From assembly GCA_041920215.1 (NCBI GenBank), contig JAYRSJ010000001.1:248001-312000 (forward strand): DNA of 64,000 nt, given 5' to 3'. Position 1 is the stretch's first letter. Each line of letters opens with the position of its first letter. Source of the DNA: JAYRSJ01 sp041920215 (GTDB lineage: Bacteria; Pseudomonadota; Gammaproteobacteria; Burkholderiales; Burkholderiaceae_C). The notes beneath the pieces are model-generated. The model worked only from the letters and a program-made list of their open reading frames with translations. It was not told the origin of the DNA and did not search any database. Of the stretch, positions 7,869 through 17,203 are shown piece after piece. The translations under genes and the position numbers were made by a program.

Positions 7869-10709
7869 GTGAAACTGAACACACTCGCACGCAGCCTCGC
7901 ACTGATCGGTATCGGTGCCCAACTGTCAGGGCTGGCCGGTCTGGCCTGGGCCCAAAGCACGCCGCCCACGCCTGCGCCGGTCAAGAAGGTCGAGCGGGTC
8001 GAGATCACCGGTTCCAGCATCAAGCGGGTGCGCGACGAGGGGGCGCTGCCGCTGCAGACCTATTCGGCCGACGAGATCCGCCAGATGGGCATCAAGACCG
8101 CCGAGGAGCTGCTGGACCAGCTGGGCGCCAACTCGGCCAATGCCGACAACGCCACCTCGCGCAACAGCCCCTTCGGCGACGAGACCGACCGCCTGACCGG
8201 CGGCGCCGCCTTCGCCAATCTGCGCGGCCTGGGGCCCACCGGCACCCTGGTGCTGCTCAACGGCCGCCGCGTCTCCACCCACGGCATGAGCGGTGGCGCG
8301 GTGGACCTGAACGCGATCCCGATGGAGCTGGTCGAGCGGGTCGAGATCCTGAAGGACGGCGCCTCGGCCATCTATGGCACCGACGCGATCGGCGGCGTGA
8401 TCAACTTCATCCTGAAGAAGGACTGGCAGGGCGCCACGCTGCGCGCCAGCCTCACCAACCCGGACCAGGCCGGCGGTGGCAGCACCAAGCGCGCCTCGCT
8501 CTCGGGCGGCTATGGCTCGCTGGCCCAGCAGGGCTTCAATGTGATGGCCAGCCTGACGGTGGACCGCAACGAGATCCTGCGCGGCATCGACCGCGACTGG
8601 GCCAGCGGCTTCAACCCGGCCTGGGGCCTGTCGCCCGACACCACCAGCTCGCCGCATGCCAACATCATCGGCTCGGGCACCGGCACGACCGCACTGAACG
8701 GCAGCGGCTCCACCGTAGGCCCCACCGACCCGACCCGCTACACCAATCTGAACCTGCTGGCGATGCAGGGGCAGTGCGACGCCGTGCCCTTCGGCGTGCC
8801 GCTGGCGCCCAATGTGCAGCTGTGGGACAAGTTCGGCTACAACAAGGCCAACAGCACCTACCGCTGCGGCACCGACTACGGCCGCCAGTACATGCTGCGC
8901 TCGCCGGTCGAGGGCGCCAATCTGATGACCCGCGCGACCTTCGCACTGGGCGACGAGCACACCGCCTTCGTCGAGCTGCTGGCCACCCGCACCGACACCA
9001 AGGGCGAGTTCACGCCCTTCCAGTTCAGCACCACCTCCAATGCCCTGACCCATTACCCGGTCAACGGCCCGCACTACCTGAACCTGGCCAATTACGGCGC
9101 CAACAACTTCGACCCGACCAAGCCCATCGCCTACCGGCTGCGCATGTGGGACTGGGGCTACCGCACCATCGAGAACACCTCGGAGAACCGCCGCCTCGCC
9201 GCCGGGGTGGACGGCGTGCTGGGCCGCTTCGACTACAAGCTGGGCCTCTCCAAGGGCACGGCCGAGGCCTCGTCCTATATGCACGACGGCTATGCCGACA
9301 CCAACAAGCTGATCGCGCTGCTGGCCTCGGGCGTCTACAACCCCTTCCTGATGCCCGGCCAGGAGCAGACCGCCGAGGCCAAGGCCGCGATCGAGGCGAC
9401 CAAGGTGCGCGGCCGCCTGTTCGGCGGCAAGACCAGCCTGACCCAGTTCGACGGCACGCTGTCGGGCCAGCTGATGGAGCTGCCGGCCGGCCGCGCCGAC
9501 TTCGCCGTCGGCTTCGACGCCCGCAAGGAGTTCTACGGCTTCTCCGGCTCGCAGACCTTCACCTGCGTCTCGACCTTCACCGCCGCCAACGCCGCGCTGC
9601 CCAACTCGGTGATGGGCTGCCCCGGCAACCCGTCCTCGCCGGACCAGAGCCGCGAGATCTATGCGGTGTTCGGCGAGATCATCGCGCCGGTGACCAAGGA
9701 CCTGGAGCTGCAGCTGGCGCTGCGCCATGACCGCTACCAGCAGATCGGCAGCACCACCAACCCCAAGCTGGCCTTCAAGTACACGCCGCACAAGGACCTG
9801 CTGTTCCGCGGCTCGGTCAACACCGGCTTCCGTGCACCCACGCCGCAGCAGCTCAATCTGGGCTCGATCGAGTCGGTGTTGCAGGGCTTGGTCACCGACC
9901 CCTTCTGCCCGGCCGGCGCCACCACCTGCGAGTACGACGATCTGGCCTACCGCAGCGGCGGCAACCCCGACCTGAAGCCCGAGAGCTCCAAGCAGGCCAC
10001 CTTCGGCTTCGTCGCCCAGCCCATGCCCGGCCTCCAGCTGTTCGCCGACTACTGGCAGGTCAAGCTGGAAGACCGCATCCGCAAGCTGCTGCCCTCCTTC
10101 ATCGTCACCAACAGCGCGCTGTTCCAGGACAACTTCGTGCGCGACGCCAACGGCAATCTGCTCTACATCCAGGCCGGCTGGGTCAATGCCGCCTCCAGCA
10201 TGACCAAGGGCCTGGACATGGGCCTGAGCCACAGCACCGCCTTCGGCGGCGGCAATCTGACCAGCACGCTGAACGCGACCAAGATGATCTCGCACAAGGA
10301 GCGTCTGATCGAAACCGCACCGATGGAGCAGCTGGTCGGCAAGTGGACCAATGGCACGCTCTACCTGCCCTGGAAGGTGTCCGGCAATGTGAGCTTCAAG
10401 AAGGGCGACTGGAACAGCACCCTGTCCTTCAGCTACAAGTCAGGCTATGACGACGAGGACCGCTCGCGCTACACCGCCAACGAGCCGACCCAGCGCGACA
10501 TCAGCAGCTACACCACCTTCAATCTGTTCACCACCTACACCGGCTTCAAGAACCTGACGCTGAGCGCTGGCGTGATCAATCTGGCCGACAAGGCACCGCC
10601 CTTCACCTGGCACAACGCCGACAACGTGGTGGGCGCCGGCTGGGATCCGCGCGTGGCCGATCCGCGTGGCCGCACGCTGTCGATGTCGCTGCGCTACGAC
10701 TTCAAGTAA
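7869..10709 (+). CDS. TonB-dependent outer-membrane receptor
   Basis: The 946-residue product begins at a GTG (7869), seven bases after AGGAG, and has a signal peptide ending at about residue 29 (LAWAQ). A plug domain covers about residues 40-175, with VEITGSSIKR (TonB-box-like region), LRGLGPTGTLVLLNGRR and VERVEILKDGASAIYGTDAIGGVINF. A beta-barrel follows and ends in the aromatic C-terminal strand SMSLRYDFK. Several Cys pairs in the extracellular part of the barrel (such as FTCVSTF and PFCPAGATTCEYDD) suggest disulfides. This subtype often imports peptides, sugars or metal chelates, but nothing nearby identifies the ligand. A strong terminator follows at 10752. Confidence 0.93.
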   Translation: MKLNTLARSLALIGIGAQLSGLAGLAWAQSTPPTPAPVKKVERVEITGSSIKRVRDEGALPLQTYSADEIRQMGIKTAEELLDQLGANSANADNATSRNSPFGDETDRLTGGAAFANLRGLGPTGTLVLLNGRRVSTHGMSGGAVDLNAIPMELVERVEILKDGASAIYGTDAIGGVINFILKKDWQGATLRASLTNPDQAGGGSTKRASLSGGYGSLAQQGFNVMASLTVDRNEILRGIDRDWASGFNPAWGLSPDTTSSPHANIIGSGTGTTALNGSGSTVGPTDPTRYTNLNLLAMQGQCDAVPFGVPLAPNVQLWDKFGYNKANSTYRCGTDYGRQYMLRSPVEGANLMTRATFALGDEHTAFVELLATRTDTKGEFTPFQFSTTSNALTHYPVNGPHYLNLANYGANNFDPTKPIAYRLRMWDWGYRTIENTSENRRLAAGVDGVLGRFDYKLGLSKGTAEASSYMHDGYADTNKLIALLASGVYNPFLMPGQEQTAEAKAAIEATKVRGRLFGGKTSLTQFDGTLSGQLMELPAGRADFAVGFDARKEFYGFSGSQTFTCVSTFTAANAALPNSVMGCPGNPSSPDQSREIYAVFGEIIAPVTKDLELQLALRHDRYQQIGSTTNPKLAFKYTPHKDLLFRGSVNTGFRAPTPQQLNLGSIESVLQGLVTDPFCPAGATTCEYDDLAYRSGGNPDLKPESSKQATFGFVAQPMPGLQLFADYWQVKLEDRIRKLLPSFIVTNSALFQDNFVRDANGNLLYIQAGWVNAASSMTKGLDMGLSHSTAFGGGNLTSTLNATKMISHKERLIETAPMEQLVGKWTNGTLYLPWKVSGNVSFKKGDWNSTLSFSYKSGYDDEDRSRYTANEPTQRDISSYTTFNLFTTYTGFKNLTLSAGVINLADKAPPFTWHNADNVVGAGWDPRVADPRGRTLSMSLRYDFK

Positions 10710-10751
10710 GCGCGCAGCCGCGGCACCGGCCGACAACCCGCTCCGAGAGTT

Positions 10752-10790
10752 GCCCCACCCGCTGCGCCGCAGCCGGTGGGGCTTTTTTTT
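10752..10790 (+). terminator. Intrinsic terminator after TonB receptor
   Basis: A perfect 8-bp stem, GCCCCACC (10752-10759) with GGTGGGGC (10775-10782), is followed directly by eight T residues (10783-10790). It lies 43 bp after the TonB receptor stop codon and 4 bp before the end of the convergent small gene. Confidence 0.92.
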
Positions 10791-10793
10791 CTC

Positions 10794-11165
10794 TCAGCGC
10801 AACTCGGTGATGGTCGAGGTGACCACCCCCTCGGCGCTCAGGACCTCCAGCTTGTCGCCCTGGCGCCGCACCGTGAAGCAGGTCTCCCTGCCGTCGCGGA
10901 TCTTGCGCCAGGTGGTGCAGTAACCCGTGTCGTCCAGGCGCCAGGTGCCGCTGTCATTGCCGCCCGGGAAAAAGATCTGGGTCGTGCCGTCGGCGCGCAT
11001 CTCGAAATGCGAGATGGCCCCGGTGCGGGTAACGACTGCCACCGCCTTCTTGCCGACCAGGGTCTGCTGGATCTCCTGCGGCGACAGCAGCACGACCTCC
11101 TGGGCCCAGCCGGCCGAGCCGGCAAGCGCGGCCACCAGTCCCAACAACAAAGCAGGCATTCGCAT
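10794..11165 (-). CDS. Small exported protein of unknown function
   Basis: The 123-residue product has a clear signal peptide (residues 1-21, cleavage after GWA). The mature part is a small beta-rich domain with two cysteines (TGYCTTW and ETCFTV) that could form a disulfide. Its pattern, a basic polypeptide with GTWRLDDTGYCTTW, resembles small periplasmic proteins in which a GxW...C strand binds a ligand, but I do not recognise a named family with confidence. It stands alone between a terminator and the serine hydrolase gene. Confidence 0.7.
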   Translation of the reverse strand: MRMPALLLGLVAALAGSAGWAQEVVLLSPQEIQQTLVGKKAVAVVTRTGAISHFEMRADGTTQIFFPGGNDSGTWRLDDTGYCTTWRKIRDGRETCFTVRRQGDKLEVLSAEGVVTSTITELR

Positions 11166-11297
11166 GGCTTGTCTCCTGGTCGCATCGACCGCAATGGGAT
11201 CGGATTCTGCGCCAGCCGCCTCCCCGCCGGCCTCCCCAACTCTGGGGAGCTCCGGTAGCGGTGCACTCAGCGCACGGGGGCGGGGGCCACACCGGCC

Positions 11298-12545
11298 TCA
11301 ACCCAGCCGCTCGCGCAGCCAGCCATCCACCGCCGCACCCAGGGCGGGGATGCGCCAGCTGCTGGCGCACAGCGGATGCGGCGCATAGCGGCTGCCCAGG
11401 TTGCTGGTCAGCGCGATCAGGTAGTGGCGGCGGGCGGCCGGCGCGATGCCGCGCACGATGCCGGCATCGGCGCTGTAGTTCTCGGTGTTGCCGGTCTTGT
11501 GGGCGAACAGCAGCTCGGCCCGGGTCTGGGCGGCCAGATCGCCGGGGAAGCGGTGCTCGGGCCCGACCTGGGCCCCGCCATCGGCCAGCAGCCAGCGCGG
11601 CGGCAGGCGTGCCGGCAGGCCCGGCACCCAGCCCGGCAGGCCGGCCAGCGCGCTGCTGGACAGCAGCTCGTGCAGACCCTGCTCGGCCAGGCAATGCAGC
11701 ACGAAAGCCCGGCTGGGTGCCGACAGCAGCGGCGGCAGCCCCGGCGCCAGCCAGGGCGGGGGCGGCGCGTGCTCGTCCAGCAGCCAGAGCAGGCGCACCG
11801 TGTCCCAGGCCGTCATCTGCAGCTGGCCCACGCCGGCACCGGCGGCATTGCCCCAGCCGCCATCGGCGCGGGTATTGGCCAGGCGCAGCGTCCCCAGGCC
11901 ATAGCGGGCCATCGCCGCATGCCATTCGTTGTGCCGCTCATGCGCGCCCGCGCGAACGATGGCCCCGCGCTGATGCAGCAGGGCCACCAGGGCCGAGGTG
12001 GCGCGGTTGCAGCTGATCACCATCATCTCGAAGGCCCAGTCGCGCAGCGGGCGCTGCTGCGCCCCATGGCACAGCGCTTCGTCCCAGCCGGCCCGGCCCT
12101 GGTCGACCAGCCGCGCCACCGCCACCAGCACCATCAGCTTGATCAGCGAGGCCGGGTAGGGGGCGACAAAGCGCGGCGCGGCCTCAGACCCGGCCGTCCC
12201 GGCCAGGGGCCGCCAGCGCAGCGTCGCCCAGTCGGCGTCGGGCAGCCAGGCGATGGAGCGCCCGTCCGCATCCTGCAGATCGGCGTCGAAGCGCACATCG
12301 CTCAGCGCCCCGCCCGTGGCGGGAATGCGGGCGATCAGACCCTGGGGATGCTCGCGCGAGAACAGCACATTGGCCCAGACCGGCGCCGCGCCGGGCACGA
12401 AGGCCACCACCGCCAGATCCAGGCTGGGGAAATGCGCCAGCGGCGCGCCGCCGCGCAGCGCATCGGGCGTGGCGCCGAAGTCCTGGGCCAGCACCGCCTG
12501 GCACAAGGCCTCGGCCAAGGCCGCGGCGCTGCAGCCCGCCGCCAT
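11298..12545 (-). CDS. Class A beta-lactamase-like serine hydrolase without a signal peptide
   Basis: The 415-residue protein contains the three motifs of the penicillin-recognising serine hydrolases: SLIK (Ser133 to Lys136), SCN (178-180) and a C-terminal HKTGNTENYSADAG (KTG). The fold is most like class A beta-lactamases. An extra N-terminal domain of about 120 residues and the lack of any signal peptide argue against a classical secreted beta-lactamase. It lies in the same reading frame as the preceding dadA-like gene, separated only by its stop codon and one codon (TGA GCG ATG), so the two are surely co-transcribed. The substrate is unknown. Confidence 0.75.
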   Translation of the reverse strand: MAAGCSAAALAEALCQAVLAQDFGATPDALRGGAPLAHFPSLDLAVVAFVPGAAPVWANVLFSREHPQGLIARIPATGGALSDVRFDADLQDADGRSIAWLPDADWATLRWRPLAGTAGSEAAPRFVAPYPASLIKLMVLVAVARLVDQGRAGWDEALCHGAQQRPLRDWAFEMMVISCNRATSALVALLHQRGAIVRAGAHERHNEWHAAMARYGLGTLRLANTRADGGWGNAAGAGVGQLQMTAWDTVRLLWLLDEHAPPPPWLAPGLPPLLSAPSRAFVLHCLAEQGLHELLSSSALAGLPGWVPGLPARLPPRWLLADGGAQVGPEHRFPGDLAAQTRAELLFAHKTGNTENYSADAGIVRGIAPAARRHYLIALTSNLGSRYAPHPLCASSWRIPALGAAVDGWLRERLG

Positions 12546-12548
12546 CGC

Positions 12549-13799
12549 TCAGGCCGCCCGCAGCTGCAGGCCGTCCAGCGCCAGCGGGCTGGCCCGGCCC
12601 GAGATCAGCTCGGCCAGGATGCGGGCCGAGGCAAAGGAAAAGGTGAAGCCCAGCGCGCCATGGCCCACATTGAGCCACAGCCCCTGCCAGCGGGTGGCGC
12701 CCAGGATGGGCGCGCCGCTGGGGGTGGCGGGGCGCAAACCGGCCCAGTCAGCGGCCCCGTCATAGTCGGCCGCCCGCGGGAACATCGCGCGCGCTGCGCG
12801 CTGCAGCGAGGCGATACGGGCCGGATCGATGCGGGCATCGTCGCCCACCAGGTCCACCATCGCCGCCACCCGCAGCTGATCGCCGATGCGCGCGTACAGC
12901 ACCTTGCGCTCGAAATCGGTCACGCTGACCTCGGGCGCCCGGTGCTGCGGGCCGATCGGCGCGGTGAGGCTGTAGCCCTTGAGCGGATAGATCGGCAGAT
13001 TCAGGCCGGCGCTCTTGCCCAGGCCGCGGCTTTGCAGGCCGGCAGCCAGCACATAGTCGTCCGCCACGATCTCGCCGGCGCTGGTGCGCAGCGCCTGCAC
13101 CCGGCCCTGGCCCAGCACAAAGCCCTGGGCCTCGGCCTGCACCAGGCCGGCAAAGCCGCCATGGCGCTGCAGGCGCTGCGCCAGCTGCAGGCACAGCTGC
13201 TGGCAATCGGCCACCGCCTCGCCGGGGGTGAAGATGCCGCCGGCGAGCTGTGCATCGCTGTGCGCCAGCGCCGGCTCCAGCGCCACGCAGTCCTGCGGGC
13301 GCAGCGCCTGCTCGGGGCCGCCGGCTGCCAGACGCTGGGCGACGCGCTGAAACTCGGCGGGCTTGCGGTAGAGCACCAGCTTGCCCGGCGCGCGCAGCGC
13401 GATCGCCTCGTCCAGCGAGGCGCTGCGGCTCAGCTCGGCAAAGCATTGCTGGCTGAAGGCGCCCAGCGCCAGCAGCCGTTCGGTCATGCGTTGGTTCACC
13501 GGCGCCCGGCAGGCCCGCAGAAAGGCCAGCATCCAGGCCCATTGGTGCCAACGCGCCTCGGGCTTGAAGCGCAGCGGGCCATCGGGGTCCAGCAGCCAGC
13601 GCAGGGCCTTCAGCGGCACGCCCTCGTCGGCCAGCGGCGAGACATAGCGGTAGCTGAGCTGGCCGCCATTGGCATGGCTGGCCCCGCTGGCCAGCGCCGG
13701 CTCACGCTCCAGCAGCGTGACCCTGTGGCCCTGCTCGGCCAGGGCCCAGGCCGTCGTCAGGCCCACGACCCCGCCCCCAATCACGACAACATGCTTCAT
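12549..13799 (-). CDS. dadA: D-amino-acid dehydrogenase (DadA-like FAD oxidoreductase)
   Basis: DadA oxidatively deaminates D-amino acids, mainly D-alanine, and passes electrons to the membrane quinone pool. The 416-residue protein begins with the FAD-binding dinucleotide fold VVVIGGGVVGLTTAWALAEQG, with LLEREP ending the second strand. It also contains SGASHANGGQLSYRYVSPLA, typical of DadA, and a C-terminal GLRPATPSGAPILG-GLWLNVGHGALGFTF block that closes the FAD site. The ATG at 13799 was chosen because it starts exactly at the FAD fold; an in-frame ATG at 13814 would add five residues. The next gene begins four bases after its stop codon. Confidence 0.87.
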   Translation of the reverse strand: MKHVVVIGGGVVGLTTAWALAEQGHRVTLLEREPALASGASHANGGQLSYRYVSPLADEGVPLKALRWLLDPDGPLRFKPEARWHQWAWMLAFLRACRAPVNQRMTERLLALGAFSQQCFAELSRSASLDEAIALRAPGKLVLYRKPAEFQRVAQRLAAGGPEQALRPQDCVALEPALAHSDAQLAGGIFTPGEAVADCQQLCLQLAQRLQRHGGFAGLVQAEAQGFVLGQGRVQALRTSAGEIVADDYVLAAGLQSRGLGKSAGLNLPIYPLKGYSLTAPIGPQHRAPEVSVTDFERKVLYARIGDQLRVAAMVDLVGDDARIDPARIASLQRAARAMFPRAADYDGAADWAGLRPATPSGAPILGATRWQGLWLNVGHGALGFTFSFASARILAELISGRASPLALDGLQLRAA

Positions 13800-13934
13800 T
13801 CCGACTCTTGGCATACCGATGGGTCGCAACGGTACGGAAGCCGGGGCGCCGGCGCCAATGAATGGGCGAGCGCTTCGTATAACTTTCCAGCATGCCAGGC
13901 GAGACCCTGATCCCACCCGGCGTCGGCCCCAGGC

Positions 13935-15128
13935 TCAGCCCAGCACGGCCGCCATCGCGTTGGCGGTGGCCTCGACGTTGCGGGTGTTCAGCCCGGCCAC
14001 GCAGATGCGGCCCGAGCGCACCAGGTAGACGCCGAACTCGTTTTTCAGCCGGTCGACCTGCTCCGGACTCAGGCCGGTATAGCTGAACATGCCGCGCTGG
14101 CTCAGGAAGTAGTCGAAGTTGCGGCCCGGCAGCTTGGCCGACAGCACCTCGAACAGCGCATTGCGCATCGCCAGGATGCGCTCGCGCATGGCCTCGACCT
14201 CGCCCTCCCACAGCGTGCGCAGCTTCGGGTCGCTGAGCACACGGGCGACGATCTGGCCGCCATGCATCGGCGGATTGCTGTAGTTGCGGCGGATCATGAA
14301 CTTCAGCTGGCCCAGCACATTGGCGGCCTGGGCCGCATCGGGGCAGACCACGCTCAGCGCGCCGCAACGCTCGCCATACAAGCCCATGCTCTTGGAGAAG
14401 CTGTTGGCGACGAAGAAGCTCAGGCCGGCGTCCAGCAGCGCGCGCAGCGCGAAGGCATCCTCGGCGATGCCATCGCCATAGCCCTGGTAGGCCAGGTCCA
14501 GGAAGGGCAGCAGCTCGCGCTCCTTCAGCACCGGAATCAGCTCGTCCCACTGCAGCGGGCTCAGGTCCACGCCGGTGGGGTTGTGGCAGCAGGCATGCAG
14601 CAGCACCACGCTGCGCTGGGGCAGCGCGCGCATGAAGTCCAGCAGCTCGGCAAAGCGCAGGCCGCCGGTCTTGGCGTCGTAATAGGGATAGGTCTTGACC
14701 TGCAGGCCCGATCCCTCGAACACCGCGCGGTGGTTGTCCCAGGTCGGGTCGGACACGTAGAGGGCACTATCGGGGAAATAGCGCTTGATGAAATCGGCGC
14801 CCACCTTGAGACCGCCGCTGGAGCCCACGCCCTGGATGGTGACGATGCGACCCGCCTCGATCGCCGGATGCCCGGCGCCGAACAGCAGGCCCTGCACCGC
14901 GCTGCGGAAATTGGCCGCGCCCTCCATCGGCAGATAGGGCCGCGGGCCGGCCTCGGCCACCACCTGCAGCTCGGCCTGGCGCACCGAGTCCAGCATGGGG
15001 ATGCGGCCCTCGTCGTCGAAATAGATGCCGATGGACAGATTGATCTTGCCCGGCCGCGGGTCCTTCTGGAAGGCTTCGTTGAGGCTCAGGATGGGATCGC
15101 CCGCATAGGCGTCGACGTGCTGGAACAT
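13935..15128 (-). CDS. tyrB: Aromatic amino acid aminotransferase (TyrB/AspC family)
   Basis: This PLP enzyme transfers amino groups between aspartate or aromatic amino acids and 2-oxoglutarate. The 397-residue length is standard for class I aminotransferases. The PLP lysine is Lys246 in SFSKSMGLYGERCG. Other signatures are SDPTWDNH, HACCHNPTGVD (PLP-contacting Asn) and a C-terminal SGRICVAGLN with the carboxylate-binding Arg. The ribosome-binding sequence GGAG lies about nine bases before the ATG at 15128. Whether it prefers aromatic or acidic substrates cannot be decided by eye; tyrB is the usual Burkholderiales assignment. Confidence 0.88.
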   Translation of the reverse strand: MFQHVDAYAGDPILSLNEAFQKDPRPGKINLSIGIYFDDEGRIPMLDSVRQAELQVVAEAGPRPYLPMEGAANFRSAVQGLLFGAGHPAIEAGRIVTIQGVGSSGGLKVGADFIKRYFPDSALYVSDPTWDNHRAVFEGSGLQVKTYPYYDAKTGGLRFAELLDFMRALPQRSVVLLHACCHNPTGVDLSPLQWDELIPVLKERELLPFLDLAYQGYGDGIAEDAFALRALLDAGLSFFVANSFSKSMGLYGERCGALSVVCPDAAQAANVLGQLKFMIRRNYSNPPMHGGQIVARVLSDPKLRTLWEGEVEAMRERILAMRNALFEVLSAKLPGRNFDYFLSQRGMFSYTGLSPEQVDRLKNEFGVYLVRSGRICVAGLNTRNVEATANAMAAVLG

Positions 15129-15210
15129 GGTGAAGAACTCCGCTCGGAAGAGAAACGCCGGCCATTATCGGCCTTGCGCAAACGCCGCCGCCGCTGCGGC
15201 GACCGCGGCT

Positions 15211-15948
15211 TCAGTAGCGCCCCTCGATGCGCCGCCAGCTGCCATCCGCCTGCATGGCCGCCAGCGCCTTCTCCAGCTCGGGCAGGCGTGTTGCCCAGGG
15301 GGAGGCCCGCGACATCACCACATGAGGCGACTCGCCCGGCAGGCGCAGCGGCTGCTTCAGCAGGTTGACGCCCAGATTGGCCAGCAGCAGATCGCCCTGG
15401 CGCTCGGGCATCACCACCAGATCGAGCCGGCCGCGCGCCACCATCTCGATGGCGCTGCGGTAGTCGTTGAGCTCATGGCGCTGCAGGCGGTTGTCGCCGT
15501 CGAAGGCCTGGCCATAGCGCTTGCCGCGATGCACGGCAATGCTGCGGCCCGGCAGATCGTCGAGCGTGCGGATCGCGGGCAGGCCCGGGCGGCTGTAGAA
15601 CACCTTGTCCTCGGCCGGCAGCAGCAGCTGGCTGTAGCGCAGAAAGCGCTCGCGCTCGGGCGTGTACAGCGGCCCCATCATCAGATCGGCATCGCCCAGC
15701 TCCATCATCTTGAGCGCCCGCACCGAGGGCACTTCGCTGATCTGCAGGGTCCAGCCCAGGCGCCGTGCGGCCTCGATCAGCAGCTCGTAATACAGCCCGC
15801 TGGGGCCTTGCGGGCCATAGACCCTGAAGGGCGGATCGGCGCTGCCGACCACCCGAAGCACGGCCGGCTGCGCCAGCGCCAGACCGACCGGCAGCAGCGG
15901 CGCGATGGCCAGGGGCAGGAGCAGACGACAGCAGCGGCGGCGGCGCAA
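15211..15948 (-). CDS. Periplasmic substrate-binding protein, family 3 (orphan, TTG start)
   Basis: The 245-residue protein has an Arg-rich signal peptide (RRRRCCRLLLPLAIAP) ending at about residue 26 (ALA). The family-3 binding-protein pattern follows: LRVVGSADPPFRVYGPQG and later DADLMMGPLYTPERERFL. The only possible start in this frame is a TTG at 15948, because a stop codon lies seven codons upstream. No transporter genes adjoin it. It resembles the other orphan binding proteins in this window and, like them, could be a sensor or the soluble part of a distant importer. Confidence 0.78.
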   Translation of the reverse strand: MRRRRCCRLLLPLAIAPLLPVGLALAQPAVLRVVGSADPPFRVYGPQGPSGLYYELLIEAARRLGWTLQISEVPSVRALKMMELGDADLMMGPLYTPERERFLRYSQLLLPAEDKVFYSRPGLPAIRTLDDLPGRSIAVHRGKRYGQAFDGDNRLQRHELNDYRSAIEMVARGRLDLVVMPERQGDLLLANLGVNLLKQPLRLPGESPHVVMSRASPWATRLPELEKALAAMQADGSWRRIEGRY

Positions 15949-16039
15949 TTGCGTACAGCAGTCTGGTTAGGATGGGGCGAGCATAGCCGCACTGCGGGCG
16001 CCGTGCCGCGCGCGTGCCCAAGACCCAGGCCGGCGGGTC

Positions 16040-17143
16040 TCATTCCAGCCACTGCAGCCAGCGCCCATGCGGATGCGACCAGGCCAGCGCCTGGCTGCCG
16101 TGACGGTCTTGCAGGGTCCACAAGCTGGTGGAACCGGGCGAATAGTCGGGACTGTCGGGCAGAGCAGGCAGGGCCAGGCCCGGTGGCGCCAGGCCGGCGA
16201 CCTCGGCGCTGAGCCAGACCAGCCCATGCGCCCGCATCAGCGCCGCCACCCGCTCGCGGTGCCGGGTCAGCGGCGCGGCCTCGAAATAGGCCAGCACCCA
16301 GCAGTTCAGCAGCACCGGCTGGACCTGGGAAGGCAGCTGCCGCAGCCAGGCCTCCAGCAAAGCCAGGCCGTCCTCGGCCTGCTGCAGCCGCATGCCGGCA
16401 CCGCGCTGCGCCAGCGCGGCGGCCTGGGCCAGGCGCTGGGCGCGCTGCCGGTCATGCGGCCACAGGCAGGCCTGCAGCCAGCGCAGCGCCTCCGGGTCAC
16501 GCACATCGACCGGCGCCAGATCGACCCCAAGGCGCTCGACGAGGCGCCAGCCCGGCTCGGCCGGTGGCAGCGCCGCTGATCCGCGCCACTCGCAGCCGAT
16601 CAGCGGCACCTCGGCCGCCGCCGCGGCCCCGCGCTGCACCGGTCCGTAGTCGTAGCGGTAGGCATCGACCGCCAGATTCAGGCCGGCGCTGCAACCGAAG
16701 TCGAACAGGGCCAGGTCTTGCCGGCCGCTGCGCCAGGCCACCTGCCACAGCGCCGGCCACAGCACCGCACAACGCCCGATCTCGTTGGTCTGGGTGCGGC
16801 GGCTACGCAGATGGTCCACGATCACCGCCTGGTGGCACCGGACAAAGTCGTGCAGCAGGGCCGGCAGCTCGGCATCGGGTGCGCGGTCGCCGCCAACGCT
16901 GGCGTAGTAGCGGGCGAACGGGTGCTCGGCCCCACCCTCCAGCACCCGCTCGTGCAGCGCCGCCAGCAGCAGGTTGGGTCGGCGCTGGGTGGGCGGCGCC
17001 TCGGCCATCAGGGCCAGCAGCTCGGACGAAGCCGCTACCCCCTGGCAGATCGCCACATACAGCGAGTCTTCGGGGCATTCAAACTCGGCAAAGTGGCGGT
17101 ACTGGGCGGCCCATTGATCCAGTGTCTGGCTGTCGTCGTTCAT
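16040..17143 (-). CDS. DUF2332 family protein
   Basis: The 367-residue protein matches the pattern of DUF2332 proteins: an N-terminal helical part (WAAQYRHFAEFECPEDSLYVAICQGVA), TNEIGRCAVLWPAL in the middle, and then FDFGCSAGLNLAVDAYRYDYG. The last block looks like the glycine-rich SAM-binding motif of a methyltransferase. The function is unknown, and the methyltransferase idea is only a resemblance. It is divergent from a Crp-type regulator, and a perfect 20-bp palindrome sits between the two starts, so it is probably a target of that regulator. Confidence 0.8.
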   Translation of the reverse strand: MNDDSQTLDQWAAQYRHFAEFECPEDSLYVAICQGVAASSELLALMAEAPPTQRRPNLLLAALHERVLEGGAEHPFARYYASVGGDRAPDAELPALLHDFVRCHQAVIVDHLRSRRTQTNEIGRCAVLWPALWQVAWRSGRQDLALFDFGCSAGLNLAVDAYRYDYGPVQRGAAAAAEVPLIGCEWRGSAALPPAEPGWRLVERLGVDLAPVDVRDPEALRWLQACLWPHDRQRAQRLAQAAALAQRGAGMRLQQAEDGLALLEAWLRQLPSQVQPVLLNCWVLAYFEAAPLTRHRERVAALMRAHGLVWLSAEVAGLAPPGLALPALPDSPDYSPGSTSLWTLQDRHGSQALAWSHPHGRWLQWLE

Positions 17144-17174
17144 GGCAGCAGCCTAAGGCCGCTGCGGCATGCCA

Positions 17175-17194
17175 ATTGTCGGGTACCCGACAAT
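17175..17194. promoter_or_regulatory. Perfect 20-bp palindrome, probable operator
   Basis: ATTGTCGGGTACCCGACAAT is its own exact reverse complement over 20 bases. It lies in the 60-bp gap between the divergent DUF2332 gene (start 17143) and the Crp-type regulator (start 17204), ending nine bases before the regulator ATG. Crp/Fnr dimers bind palindromes of about this length, so autoregulation together with control of the DUF2332 gene is likely. The half-site TTGTCGGG is not the classical Crp (TGTGA) or Fnr (TTGAT) sequence. Confidence 0.75.
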
Positions 17195-17203
17195 CCCGCC
17201 ACC

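Noticed and set aside
11376..13910. An 844-codon plus-strand open frame opposite the dadA-like and serine hydrolase genes
   Set aside because: The minus-strand genes carry intact FAD and SxxK/KTG motifs; the other strand is Gln/Arg-rich noise.
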